From an uncultured Chitinophagaceae bacterium (GTDB lineage: Bacteria; Bacteroidota; Bacteroidia; Chitinophagales; Chitinophagaceae): 64,000 nucleotides of DNA. Under the pieces are notes generated by a model. It had not been told where the DNA came from. It did not search any database and saw nothing but the letters and a program-made list of their open reading frames with translations. Below, piece after piece: positions 48,583 through 57,544 of the stretch (position 1 is its first letter; each line of letters opens with the position of its first letter). A program made the position numbers and the translations under genes. The stretch covers positions 101,116-165,115 of the forward strand of contig CALCII010000010.1 of NCBI GenBank assembly GCA_937907395.1, read 5' to 3'.

Positions 48583-50499
48583 TCACAAATTCATTTTTAT
48601 CCCACCCATAATCCATCGGTTGGGCATAATGGTACCAAGAATATCTGCATACTTTTTGTTGAACACATTATCTGCCTGTAAAAATAATCCCAGTTTATCC
48701 TGCAGGAAAATTCCTTCGAGGCGGGTGTTCATGAGAAAATAGCTTTTGCTGATTTGCACAAATGCCGGGTTTCCTGTTTGAGGGTTGCGTTCTTTATACA
48801 GTCCGTTGAGCGAAAGGCTGATGAATTTATACCGGTATTGTATTCCAAAATTGTAAAGAAACCGTGCATGATTGGAAACATACAGCGAAGGAGTGGAACT
48901 GCTGCTGGTACTTTTCATCCGGATAAGCCCCATCATTGCAATTAATGTATGGCGTTCACCCAAAGACTGATTGTATTGGATATCTGTTTCAACTCCTCTT
49001 GTATTTACTTCTGAAATATTTTCTGCAAGGCTATATGTACCCCCCGGTACCAGGTTTACCTGTCGTGGCATTTGAGCATAGGGAGTTGACACGTAATCAA
49101 TCAATCCTTTATGAAAGCGTTGAAACCAGCCCGCAGATAATTTGAAATTTTTGGAAAAGAAATAATCGGCTCCTGCCTCATAGCTGAAAGAAGTTTCTGC
49201 ATTTAAATCCGGATTTCCGATACGATTTCCACTGGCAACTGTTGCCGGTTGATAGTTATTAAAGCGTTCGGTAAAATCGGCATCACGGATAGTTCTTCCT
49301 GCACTGCCACGTAACAATAAATCTTTATGACGATAGGAAACATTGAACTGCGGCACAACTTCAAGTCCGGAACGTTCATTATATTCAAACCGGATGGCCG
49401 GGTTGATATTAAGGTGCTCGCCAATTTGCTGATTGAGTACAAAGAATAACCCGGAGGATATAATCTGGTGGTTGCCACGGTTGTTTGATTTCACACTACG
49501 GTCAATTAACTGTAGCCCGGACGTAAGTATTGTTTTATCCGAAAACTTGTATTGGTGCTGGGCCAATGCCTGGAGAATGCGGGAATAGTTTGTATTAGCC
49601 GCAGCAGATTTACGTAGCTGAAATTTATCCGAAGCTTCTTTCCAGCCGGCATCAACAGTAAAGCGGTGTTTCTTCTTTTGGTACGTGTAGTTGAGCTGAT
49701 GCCAACGTGTGATTACCTGTTCGGATGCTGTATCCGTTAAGATCTGGGTATAAAAATTCTGAGCATTAAAGTTTCTGTCGTCATACCCGAAACGATAACT
49801 CACACTGCTGTTCTCAGTAACATGTTGTTTCACAGAAAATGACAGGGTAGTAAGATTAAAATATCCATTCGATCCCCGTAAAGGTTGTCCGCTTGCTACA
49901 TTCTGCATCACGCCTCCCGAAACAGCTGTTTTACTTTTTTGCCAGGCAAATCCGGCTTGTGCGTTTCGCAAGCCATATTCACCTGTAGTTACCTGTGCAT
50001 TCATTTTTTGCAGTTGCTTATTCTTTGCAGCTGCAAAACTTTTTGTTATGATGTTTACCACACCACCAACTGCTTCTGTCCCATAAATAGCAGAGGATGC
50101 ACCTTTTAAAATTTCAATGCGTTCTATTTCTGCGGGCGCAATCGGAAAGTAAGAGTTGAAATGCCCGGTTAACGGATCATTTAAACGAATACCATCCAGT
50201 ATAATAAGTACCTGCTGAAAGGTGCCGCCCCGGATGGTAATATTGCTTTGCACGCCCATTGGGCCGCGGCTTTGTACTTCAAGCCCGGGTAAATAGCGGA
50301 TCAGTTCATCAACCGATTGTACGGGCAGCTTGGTGAGTTGGTCACCTTTGATGATTACAAGATTTCTTCCGGTTTTTGATGCCGGTAAAGGAGTTAAAGA
50401 AGCGGTTACTGTAATGGGGTCGAGTTCTTTTTCCTGTTGCTGAGCCTGTAAACTAAAGCTGATTATTAACAAAGGCAGTAAAGTCAGATTTTTAAACAT
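48583..50499 (-). CDS. TonB-dependent receptor
   Basis: A 638-residue outer-membrane receptor: signal peptide (FKNLTLLPLLIISFSLQAQ), a TonB-box-like EKELDPITVTA, a plug domain (SVDELIRYLPGLEVQSRG, VLIILDGIRLNDPLTGHFNS, IERIEILKGASSAIYGTEAVGGVVNIITK, read in parts) and a 22-strand-type barrel ending MGGIKMNL. The plug resembles BtuB/Cir-type small-molecule receptors, not SusC. The substrate is unknown, and no riboswitch is seen upstream. The ORF may be read nine codons farther (50526), but the promoter element at 50524-50531 would overlap that start, so the ATG at 50499 is preferred. Confidence 0.9.
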   Translation of the reverse strand: MFKNLTLLPLLIISFSLQAQQQEKELDPITVTASLTPLPASKTGRNLVIIKGDQLTKLPVQSVDELIRYLPGLEVQSRGPMGVQSNITIRGGTFQQVLIILDGIRLNDPLTGHFNSYFPIAPAEIERIEILKGASSAIYGTEAVGGVVNIITKSFAAAKNKQLQKMNAQVTTGEYGLRNAQAGFAWQKSKTAVSGGVMQNVASGQPLRGSNGYFNLTTLSFSVKQHVTENSSVSYRFGYDDRNFNAQNFYTQILTDTASEQVITRWHQLNYTYQKKKHRFTVDAGWKEASDKFQLRKSAAANTNYSRILQALAQHQYKFSDKTILTSGLQLIDRSVKSNNRGNHQIISSGLFFVLNQQIGEHLNINPAIRFEYNERSGLEVVPQFNVSYRHKDLLLRGSAGRTIRDADFTERFNNYQPATVASGNRIGNPDLNAETSFSYEAGADYFFSKNFKLSAGWFQRFHKGLIDYVSTPYAQMPRQVNLVPGGTYSLAENISEVNTRGVETDIQYNQSLGERHTLIAMMGLIRMKSTSSSSTPSLYVSNHARFLYNFGIQYRYKFISLSLNGLYKERNPQTGNPAFVQISKSYFLMNTRLEGIFLQDKLGLFLQADNVFNKKYADILGTIMPNRWIMGGIKMNL

Positions 50500-50523
50500 C
50501 TGGCAGATAGTTTGGTTTGGCGG

Positions 50524-50531
50524 CAAAGATA
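50524..50531 (-). promoter_or_regulatory. TonB-dependent receptor promoter -7 element TATCTTTG
   Basis: A perfect TAnnTTTG match on the minus strand, 24 bases before the ATG at 50499. Confidence 0.62.
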
Positions 50532-50610
50532 GGGGATGGGTATACTACCATTTGACAGTAAAAAGTCATTTCCTATTGGATGATTTGCATGAAAAATTTT
50601 TGACAAATCA

Positions 50611-50641
50611 TTGCAATTAGAAATTTGTTTTTATACCTTTC
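50611..50641 (+). promoter_or_regulatory. Promoter of the small exported protein gene (-33 TTG, -7 TACCTTTC)
   Basis: TTG at 50611-50613, a 20-base spacer and TACCTTTC (one mismatch to TAnnTTTG) at 50634-50641. A perfect palindrome follows at 50656-50669. Confidence 0.5.
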
Positions 50642-50655
50642 GTATTGAAATTGAT

Positions 50656-50669
50656 ACACTTATAAGTGT
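50656..50669. repeat. 14-bp perfect palindrome in a promoter region
   Basis: ACACTTATAAGTGT is a perfect 14-bp palindrome located 15 bases after the -7 element, around the expected start of the transcript. Its position suits a repressor operator. Confidence 0.5.
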
Positions 50670-50689
50670 TCTCTCTTAATTTATATCCT

Positions 50690-51136
50690 GTGAGACAAGC
50701 TATACTAACCATAATATTCACTGCAATGATCTGTGCCGGTTCCTGGGCTCAGTCAGGTATTCCGGATACTGTTTCCACACAAACCACAGATTCAATAGCT
50801 GTTAACCAACATAAATCCCGCAAGAAAGGAGACCGTATTGTTCAGGCCCAGATTCTTCGTTTAAAAAATCAGAACAAGGAAACAAAATGGATGATTGTAT
50901 TTGCAGAAGCTGAATACCAGAGCAGTATATCCCGAACAAAAATGAGATTGGATTATATTCTCAAACGTGAACGGATTTACCTTGGAAATATCTTCTTTGC
51001 AGATGTTGCTATTGTAGAATCGGTGAAAGAAGTGACCGATATGAATTTATGTTTAAAAACATTTGTATCACAGTATCCCGGACTTCAATTGTGGAGTGTG
51101 CTTAATGCAGATGGAATCATGCAACGTCCACGTTAA
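50690..51136 (+). CDS. Small exported protein of unknown function
   Basis: From the GTG at 50690 the product is 148 residues with a good signal peptide (RQAILTIIFTAMICAGSWAQ). The GTG eight codons earlier (50666) lies inside the palindrome and adds residues before an otherwise complete signal peptide, so I prefer 50690. The mature part has a basic segment (KSRKKGDRIVQAQILRLKNQNKETK, read in parts) and a FFADVAIVESVKEVTDMNLCLKTFV segment. I recognise no family. It converges on panB with a 2-base gap. Probably periplasmic. Confidence 0.55.
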   Translation: MRQAILTIIFTAMICAGSWAQSGIPDTVSTQTTDSIAVNQHKSRKKGDRIVQAQILRLKNQNKETKWMIVFAEAEYQSSISRTKMRLDYILKRERIYLGNIFFADVAIVESVKEVTDMNLCLKTFVSQYPGLQLWSVLNADGIMQRPR

Positions 51137-51138
51137 GT

Positions 51139-51954
51139 TTAATAAGATTCCTTTTCATTTGGGAAATCACTCTTTTTCACATCATTTACGTATTGAATTA
51201 TTGCATTGGTGATGATCTCATGCAGGTTTGCATATTTCCGCAGGAACCGTGGCTGAAATTCGGTATTAATGCCCAGCATATCATGCATTACCAGCACCTG
51301 CCCATCGCAATGCGGACCAGCACCAATTCCAATTGTTGGGATATGGATACTTGCTGAAACTTCTTTTGCCAATGCAGCAGGAATTTTCTCCAGCACTATG
51401 GCAAAACATCCGGCTTCCTGCAACAACCGTGCATCCTTCCGGAGTTTATTTGCTTCATCATCTTCCTTTGCACGAACCGTATAAGTTCCGAATTTGTAAA
51501 TGGATTGCGGTGTAAGCCCCAGATGCCCCATAACGGGAATACCTGCCGCTACAATCCGCCGCACGGATTCAATAATTTCTTCACCACCTTCCATCTTAAT
51601 CGAATGAGCCCCTGTTTCTTTCATAATCCGTATGGCAGATGCTAATGCAATGTCTGAATTGGATTGATAGGTGCCAAAGGGGAGATCCACCACTACCAAA
51701 CTGCGGCTCACCCCACGTATTACCGATTGTGCATGGTAAATCATTTGTTCCAGTGTGATCGGAAGGGTGGTTTCATGCCCTGCCATTACATTACTGGCAC
51801 TATCACCAACGAGTAACACATCCATTCCGGCTTCATCAAAAATGCGGGCAAAGGAAAAATCGTATGCAGTAAGCATGGATATTTTTTCACCAGCTGCTTT
51901 CATTTTCTGCAGTGTATTCGTTGTAATTTTTTTTACTTCTTTATGAACAGACAT
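51139..51954 (-). CDS. panB: 3-methyl-2-oxobutanoate hydroxymethyltransferase
   Basis: A 271-residue enzyme for the first step of pantothenate synthesis (ketopantoate from alpha-ketoisovalerate and methylene-THF). Motifs are TTNTLQKMKAAGEKISMLTAYDF, DVLLVGDSASNVMAGHETTLP, VVVDLPFGTYQSN, KMEGGEEI, GHLGLTPQS and FAIVLEKIPAALA (longer ones read in parts). The length is usual. panC, the later enzyme of the pathway, is at 56.6 kb on the same strand; four unrelated genes lie between them. Confidence 0.96.
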   Translation of the reverse strand: MSVHKEVKKITTNTLQKMKAAGEKISMLTAYDFSFARIFDEAGMDVLLVGDSASNVMAGHETTLPITLEQMIYHAQSVIRGVSRSLVVVDLPFGTYQSNSDIALASAIRIMKETGAHSIKMEGGEEIIESVRRIVAAGIPVMGHLGLTPQSIYKFGTYTVRAKEDDEANKLRKDARLLQEAGCFAIVLEKIPAALAKEVSASIHIPTIGIGAGPHCDGQVLVMHDMLGINTEFQPRFLRKYANLHEIITNAIIQYVNDVKKSDFPNEKESY

Positions 51955-51978
51955 GTGTTGAATTTGAAAAGTGAAAAA

Positions 51979-52875
51979 CTAATTATTGACTTTGCCGGTT
52001 TTAAGTTCATCATATAACATGTGTACCAAACCATCGGCCAAACCAATCTTGGGAACATAAATTTCTTCAATGCCGGCCCAGCGCATCACGTTAACATAGA
52101 TTTGAAGTGCAGGTACAATTACATCGGCCCGGTCCTCCCGGAGTTTATAGTTTTCGATACGTTCTTTTACGGTAAAACTGCTGAATTCCTTAAAATAGTC
52201 TTTCAGCAGTTCAAGTGAAAGTGGTTTGCCTTCTTTTCGTTTGGATAACGAAAACACTTTGTTGATGTTCCCACCCGAACCAATAGCAACCAGATTCGTA
52301 TAGTCTTTAGTGCTCAGCTTAAGGAAATTTTTCATCTCTTCCCATCTATGCTCCGGCACCTGTCCTTTTAACAAACGGATGGTACCTATATTGAAGGATT
52401 CACGAAATACAAGTTTTCCTTTTGCAAAAAAAGTGAGCTCTGTACTGCCGCCGCCCACATCAATATATAAGTAACCATTGGTTTTATCCAGGTTTTCGGC
52501 AACATGGTTTTCATAGATGTAAGAAGCTTCTTCATCACCTGTAATCACCCGTATGTCGATTCCTGTTTCCAGTTTTACTTTTCGTAATATGTCTGGGGCA
52601 TTTTTTGCATCCCGCATGGCAGAAGTGGCACAGGCTTTCAAATGTGAAACTTCATATATACTTAACAGGTGTTTATATGCTTTGATGGTTTCCACTACTT
52701 TATTCACTTTCAGTTTCGAAATTTCACCGGTTTCAAATACATCAAAGCCCAAACGTAATGGAACCCTTACCAGGTTGATTTTATTAAATTGCGGAATGCC
52801 TTTTTCATTCTCCGATACTTCTGTAATCAGAAGCCTTGCGGCATTACTTCCGATATCAATTGCTGCCAGTTTCAA
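51979..52875 (-). CDS. Ppx/GppA family exopolyphosphatase
   Basis: A 298-residue protein of the sugar kinase/Hsp70-like fold: phosphate-binding LAAIDIGSNAARLLI at the N-terminus, the EEASYIYENHVAENL region with the catalytic Glu, and YIDVGGGSTELTFF. It lacks the C-terminal helical domain of E. coli Ppx, as usual for the short form. It hydrolyses polyphosphate and/or pppGpp. The 5' end overlaps ppk by 20 bases, so polyphosphate synthesis and breakdown are encoded together. Confidence 0.92.
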   Translation of the reverse strand: MKLAAIDIGSNAARLLITEVSENEKGIPQFNKINLVRVPLRLGFDVFETGEISKLKVNKVVETIKAYKHLLSIYEVSHLKACATSAMRDAKNAPDILRKVKLETGIDIRVITGDEEASYIYENHVAENLDKTNGYLYIDVGGGSTELTFFAKGKLVFRESFNIGTIRLLKGQVPEHRWEEMKNFLKLSTKDYTNLVAIGSGGNINKVFSLSKRKEGKPLSLELLKDYFKEFSSFTVKERIENYKLREDRADVIVPALQIYVNVMRWAGIEEIYVPKIGLADGLVHMLYDELKTGKVNN

Positions 52876-54955
52876 CTGTCTTTATTGTTTTTTGAAATAA
52901 GTAATTATAGATCTCAACCTGTGACCGGATCGCTTTTCCTTTTTTACTTACATACTCATTGCTGAGTTTGTTATCTAATATTCTTGCTTTCACGTTGTCC
53001 TGCAACTGAATATTCAGGTAATCTGCAAGCTCCTGTTTTAATTGAGGTGCTTTGATTTCCACAGCTGCTTCCACACGATGATCCAGGTTGCGTACCATCC
53101 AATCTGCCGAAGATATATAAACTTTGTTTTTACCGCTGTTGTGAAATATCAACACCCGGCTGTGTTCAAGATACTGATCTACTATACTGACGGCTTGAGG
53201 TACTGCCTTAAAATGCCCGTTTTCTGTAAGCATGCAAAAAATGCCACGGATAATCATTCGCAACTTTACACCGGCTTTTGCAGCCTCATACAGCTTCTGA
53301 ATTAAAACAATATCAGACAAACTATTCATCTTTATAGTAATAGCAGCTTCTGAGCCTTTCTTTGCATTCCTGATTTCGTTGTCACTTAATTTGAACAGTA
53401 AACGACGCATACCGGTTGGGCAAACAACCAGGGTATTACATTGCTTTAATAATTTCTGCCTGCTGATCAAAGGTTTTTCTAGATAACTGAAAATGCGATT
53501 GATATCAGCCATTACCTGCCGGTTAGCTGTTAACAAACAATGGTCGCCATACACTCTTGCAGTATCTTCATTGAGATTACCGGTACTTACAAAACCATAT
53601 TGTACTGTTTTATTTTTATATCGCTTTTTGATGAGGCACAGCTTGGCATGTACTTTCATATTGGGAACCCCAATCAAAACTTTTACACCTTCTTCTTCCA
53701 GTTTTTCTTTCCATTCCAGGTTGGCTTCTTCATCAAATCTTGCTCTTAACTCCAGCATCACAGTAACTTTTTTACCGTTTCTGGAGGCATTCACTAAAGC
53801 ATTGATCACTTTTGAATTTTCCGCAAGCCTGTACGCTGTTATTTTAATTTCAGACACATGTGGATCCATAGCCGATTCACGCAGTAAATCAATCAGTGAA
53901 TCAAACGAATGATAAGGGAAATGAAGCAATAAATCACCCTTAAGGATTTCATCACTTACACGTACCGATTGCTTCAGCCGTGGGTGCATGAATGGTTTTT
54001 TCCGGGCTTGTTTTACCGTAAATACCTCAGCAGGAAAATCCATGAACTGTCGGAAATTATGGATTCGCCCACCGGGCATCAGGTTATCTCTGTCTGAAAG
54101 ATTCAACCGTTTTATTAAATAATTCAGCAACCCAGTATCAATCTCTTTATCATAAATAAATCGCACAGGTTTTCCTTTTCTCCGGTTCTTGAGACCTTTT
54201 TCAATTTTTTGAATAAAGGAAGTGCTTACATCACTATCGAGGTCAATCTCGGCATCCTTTGTTACTTTAACGACATGGGCGCTGTAATGATGAAAACTCA
54301 GGAAAGAAAAGATTCGTGGCAGGCAATGCCTGATGATATCCTCCATTAAAATGATATGATGTTCGCCGGAAGGAGAAGGGAGTTTTACAAACCGGCGCTT
54401 ATTTTTCGCCGGTACTTCAATCAAAGCATATTTATGTTTCTTGGAATTGTTCCTGTTCTTCATGGCGATGGCAAGGTATAAAGAACGTTCCCTCAGGTAT
54501 GGTGTTTGCGGATTGCTTTCAATCATCAAAGGAATCACTTCCCGGCTTACTTCCTGATCAAAGTAGTCATCCACAAATTTTTTCTGTTCCCGGTTCAACT
54601 GCTTTTCTGTTTTCAGAAAAATCTTTTCCCGCTTCAGTTCCTGTTGTACATGTTTCCAGATGTGGTTGAATTCTGTTTGTTGCTGCAAAACAATTTCCTG
54701 TATCTGTTCCAGGATCTTTGAAGGATTCCGCTCCAGGTGAATTTTACTTTTTATTTTATCGCCAAACTCGGCCATCCGTTTCAGAGTACCAACACGTACC
54801 CTGAAAAATTCATCGAGGTTATTGGAGAATATCCCCAGAAAACGAACTCTGTCCCGAAGAGGAACGTTTGGGTCATTAGCTTCCTGTAATACACGTTCAT
54901 TGAACGAAAGCCAGCTGATGTCTCTTACAATTGTTTTGAACTTCATGTTTGTCAT
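52856..54955 (-). CDS. ppk1: Polyphosphate kinase 1
   Basis: A 699-residue enzyme that makes polyphosphate from ATP. The N-terminal helical domain begins VRDISWLSFNERVLQEANDPNVPLRDRVRFLGIFSNNLDEFFRVR (read in parts). The catalytic PLD-like domains carry the autophosphorylated His in MKVHAKLCLIKKRY and the second conserved His in SSADWMVRNLDHRVEAAVEI (read in parts). I start at the ATG at 54955; an ATG at 54946 is equally possible. The longer ORF start (54976) adds a non-family stretch. Confidence 0.94.
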   Translation of the reverse strand: MTNMKFKTIVRDISWLSFNERVLQEANDPNVPLRDRVRFLGIFSNNLDEFFRVRVGTLKRMAEFGDKIKSKIHLERNPSKILEQIQEIVLQQQTEFNHIWKHVQQELKREKIFLKTEKQLNREQKKFVDDYFDQEVSREVIPLMIESNPQTPYLRERSLYLAIAMKNRNNSKKHKYALIEVPAKNKRRFVKLPSPSGEHHIILMEDIIRHCLPRIFSFLSFHHYSAHVVKVTKDAEIDLDSDVSTSFIQKIEKGLKNRRKGKPVRFIYDKEIDTGLLNYLIKRLNLSDRDNLMPGGRIHNFRQFMDFPAEVFTVKQARKKPFMHPRLKQSVRVSDEILKGDLLLHFPYHSFDSLIDLLRESAMDPHVSEIKITAYRLAENSKVINALVNASRNGKKVTVMLELRARFDEEANLEWKEKLEEEGVKVLIGVPNMKVHAKLCLIKKRYKNKTVQYGFVSTGNLNEDTARVYGDHCLLTANRQVMADINRIFSYLEKPLISRQKLLKQCNTLVVCPTGMRRLLFKLSDNEIRNAKKGSEAAITIKMNSLSDIVLIQKLYEAAKAGVKLRMIIRGIFCMLTENGHFKAVPQAVSIVDQYLEHSRVLIFHNSGKNKVYISSADWMVRNLDHRVEAAVEIKAPQLKQELADYLNIQLQDNVKARILDNKLSNEYVSKKGKAIRSQVEIYNYLFQKTIKTVETGSN

Positions 54956-55022
54956 ACAGAGAATATAGATCCTCAAAATAGCAAGTGGCGGCTCAGGGCA
55001 ATATTATCTTTTTATAAAGAAA

Positions 55023-55514
55023 TCACAAACGTGATATTCTGTTGGCCAGGTTGGTGGTAGATAAGCCCGGCACCAGGGGAATAATCTCAACGGCACCACC
55101 GTTGGCAATCACTTCTTTGGCGCCTACAATTGTATCAATCGAATAGTCGCCTCCTTTTACCAATACATCGGGGAGGATGGACGTAATCAGGTTCAGAGGA
55201 GTATCTTCATCAAACAAAACAACCGCATCGGTTACTGCCAGTGAAGCAAGTATTAAGGTGCGGTCTTCTTCTTTGTTTATGGGCCTGTTTTCTCCTTTTA
55301 AGCGTTTCGTGGAAGCATCACTGTTTACACCCACAATCAGCACATCTGCAAAGGAGGCTGCCTGCATCAGAGAATGAATATGGCCGGCATGAACGATATC
55401 AAAACATCCGTTGGTGAATGCAATTTTCTTTCCAAGAAATTTCCATCTCCGAACGGCCGTACTTAACTCATCCTGAGTCATTATTTTTTCGGGAATAAAA
55501 CCGGTTGCTCTCAT
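55023..55514 (-). CDS. rfaE2: D-glycero-beta-D-manno-heptose 1-phosphate adenylyltransferase (RfaE2)
   Basis: A 163-residue cytidylyltransferase-like enzyme. It has FTNGCFDIVHAGHIHSLMQA (HxGH motif), VGVNSDASTKRLKGENRPI and the C-terminal PDVLVKGGDYSIDTIVGAKEV. It activates heptose 1-phosphate to ADP-heptose for LPS core synthesis. Only the adenylyltransferase half of E. coli HldE is present; the kinase half must be elsewhere. The start overlaps the stop of the upstream membrane-protein gene (ATGA), which fits coupled translation. Confidence 0.92.
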   Translation of the reverse strand: MRATGFIPEKIMTQDELSTAVRRWKFLGKKIAFTNGCFDIVHAGHIHSLMQAASFADVLIVGVNSDASTKRLKGENRPINKEEDRTLILASLAVTDAVVLFDEDTPLNLITSILPDVLVKGGDYSIDTIVGAKEVIANGGAVEIIPLVPGLSTTNLANRISRL

Positions 55515-56524
55515 GATTTCTGATTTCGGTTAACAATTGGCAGTACGATAAAGCTGAATAATCCGCCCAGCATAATTACAGCTGTTTGTGCGATCCACAA
55601 TACCCAGCCATAGGTAAATCCGATTACTTTAGGAACATCATATAACTGAAGTGTTTCCTGAACGGCATATTGATAGGCACCCAATCCTCCCTGTGTCACA
55701 ATCATACCTATGCTTCCAAACGAAAGTATTGATAAAGCTTCTTTCATTCCAAGGTGAGATACTTCCTGCAAGGCATAAAAACCAATCCTTGTGCTGGTGA
55801 GGTACAAACACCAGATGAGAACAGAATGAACAATGAATAATCCTTTGTTCTTGATATAACGAATGCTGATTAAACCGCTCCAGATTCCTTTAACCAGCCC
55901 TTTCATTTTCTGAAAAACAAGATTGTTGGAAAAACGTTTCAAGGCCCACCTTGCAACCAGTATGAGAACGATGATAATGAGGGAAAAAATGATCAGTTTG
56001 ATAACAGATAATTTTTGATCGGCTCCCTTAATCAGCTGATCCAGTAATCCGCCGGCATAGCTTCCTACCACATCTATCTGCACCAGGATCGTGATAACAA
56101 AGATGGCAATCAGGCAAACAAGATCTACGGCACGCTCTGCCACTATTGTTCCTATTAACTTATCGGGTCCCACTTTTTCATATCGTGCCAGGACGGTACA
56201 TTTCAGTACTTCCCCAAGCCGGGGAAAAGCAAGATTGGCCAGGTAGCCAATCATTACTGCGTTAAACACATTAAAGGTAGAAGGCGTGTATCCCAGCGGT
56301 TCCATTAAAATCTTCCATCGGATGGCTCTTACATAATGGCTTACAATCAGTAATACCAACACGGGGATAAATAAGAGGAATTTTGCCTGCCTGAGTGATT
56401 CTTTTATCTGTAACCACCCTTTTGCGTCAATGCCTCTTGCCATCCACCAAACAATAAAAATACCCAGACCGAGGAACAGTAATAATTGAAGGATCGTTAA
56501 TATGCGTTTTCGTACCATGTACAC
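55511..56524 (-). CDS. Lysylphosphatidylglycerol synthase TM-region / UPF0104-type membrane protein
   Basis: A 337-residue inner-membrane protein with about eight hydrophobic segments. It matches the flippase-like domain of the AglD/MprF group: HYVRAIRWKILMEPLGY, then VFNAVMIGYLANLAFPRLGEVLKC and VERAVDLVCL-like VAERAVDLVCLIAIF (longer ones read in parts). Members are thought to move lipid-linked sugars or aminoacylated lipids across the membrane; the substrate is not predictable. It overlaps rfaE2 by four bases, which suggests a link with envelope glycans. A second in-frame ATG occurs at 56518. Confidence 0.85.
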   Translation of the reverse strand: MYMVRKRILTILQLLLFLGLGIFIVWWMARGIDAKGWLQIKESLRQAKFLLFIPVLVLLIVSHYVRAIRWKILMEPLGYTPSTFNVFNAVMIGYLANLAFPRLGEVLKCTVLARYEKVGPDKLIGTIVAERAVDLVCLIAIFVITILVQIDVVGSYAGGLLDQLIKGADQKLSVIKLIIFSLIIIVLILVARWALKRFSNNLVFQKMKGLVKGIWSGLISIRYIKNKGLFIVHSVLIWCLYLTSTRIGFYALQEVSHLGMKEALSILSFGSIGMIVTQGGLGAYQYAVQETLQLYDVPKVIGFTYGWVLWIAQTAVIMLGGLFSFIVLPIVNRNQKS

Positions 56525-56584
56525 TTCTGAATCTCTTGAAAAATTCCGGTTGTCCGGATTATTAGTAAAGTTACGGACCTGCGT

Positions 56585-57436
56585 TTATGTTAAGAGCAGA
56601 TTGTCTATTAAACGAACCGGGCCATTAAATGCAGCCACTAAACCAACTAAACGACGTTGACCATCCCAATTCTCAATCAATTCAAGCGTTTCTGCATCTG
56701 CAATTTCGGTGTAATCAACCTGAAAACCCAGTTCTGTTAAATGATTTGTAACTGCTTTTTTCAAAGACAATACAGGCCCCGGCTCCAGATTTTGTTTCAT
56801 TTGCTGCAGTTCCTTATAAATAGATACAGCTTTTGCCCGTTCTGTTGCTGTAAGCCGTAAGTTCCGGCTGCTCATCGCCAGCCCATCTTTTTCACGTAAA
56901 GTGGGGCAGGTGTGGAAAACGATTAACTGTTCCCATCCTTTGATCCGGATCAGTTCCTGAACTACCATGCATTGCTGATAATCTTTCTGTCCCATAAACA
57001 GGTGATCCGGTTGAACAATACTCAGCAACCTGTCCATTACCTGGCAAACACCCTGGAAATGCCCGGGCCTGTACTTTCCTTCCAGCACCGTTTCCAAAAA
57101 GCCGAGTTCATAGAATGGCAAATTGTTCATTCCATTTTTATATATGTCTGTAATGGAAGGCAGGTATAAAATATCGCAGCCATTCGCTTCCAGCAGCTTC
57201 AAATCGTTCTGGATGGAGAGAGGGTAGTTCTCAAAATCCTTCGGATCATTAAACTGGGTTGGATTTACAAAAATGCTGGCAATAGTGATGTTACAAACGG
57301 AACGGGATGCCCTGATTAATGAAATATGGCCTTCATGAAGTGCCCCCATGGTAGGAGCAAAACCAACAGTCCGATGTTGGTTCTTTTGCAGATCCAAGTA
57401 GTTCTGAAGAGCGGCTGCCTGGTGAAATATGAGCAT
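56585..57436 (-). CDS. panC: Pantothenate synthetase
   Basis: A 283-residue enzyme that joins pantoate and beta-alanine with ATP. It has the nucleotidyltransferase signature PTMGALHEGHISLI (HxGH), FVNPTQFNDPKDFENYP, FMGQKDYQQ and the KMSKS-like MSSRN, all in expected order. It heads a minus-strand gene row (panC, flippase-like, rfaE2, ppk1, ppx, panB). A glycogen-synthase-like gene lies divergently, 108 bases away, an arrangement I recall as common in Bacteroidota. Confidence 0.95.
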   Translation of the reverse strand: MLIFHQAAALQNYLDLQKNQHRTVGFAPTMGALHEGHISLIRASRSVCNITIASIFVNPTQFNDPKDFENYPLSIQNDLKLLEANGCDILYLPSITDIYKNGMNNLPFYELGFLETVLEGKYRPGHFQGVCQVMDRLLSIVQPDHLFMGQKDYQQCMVVQELIRIKGWEQLIVFHTCPTLREKDGLAMSSRNLRLTATERAKAVSIYKELQQMKQNLEPGPVLSLKKAVTNHLTELGFQVDYTEIADAETLELIENWDGQRRLVGLVAAFNGPVRLIDNLLLT

Positions 57437-57495
57437 TTTACGGCTGAATTTGAGTTCTGGGATTGCTGTTTAAGCAGCCTTTCCTTAAAAATCGT

Positions 57496-57503
57496 TACCT
57501 TTG
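57496..57503 (+). promoter_or_regulatory. Promoter -7 element TACCTTTG for the glycogen-synthase-like gene
   Basis: A perfect TAnnTTTG match in the 108-base gap between divergent panC and the gene at 57545, giving a leader of about 37 bases. Confidence 0.62.
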
Positions 57504-57544
57504 CAAACTTCCTTTAAAAGGTGAAGATTTCTTAATACACAGAA

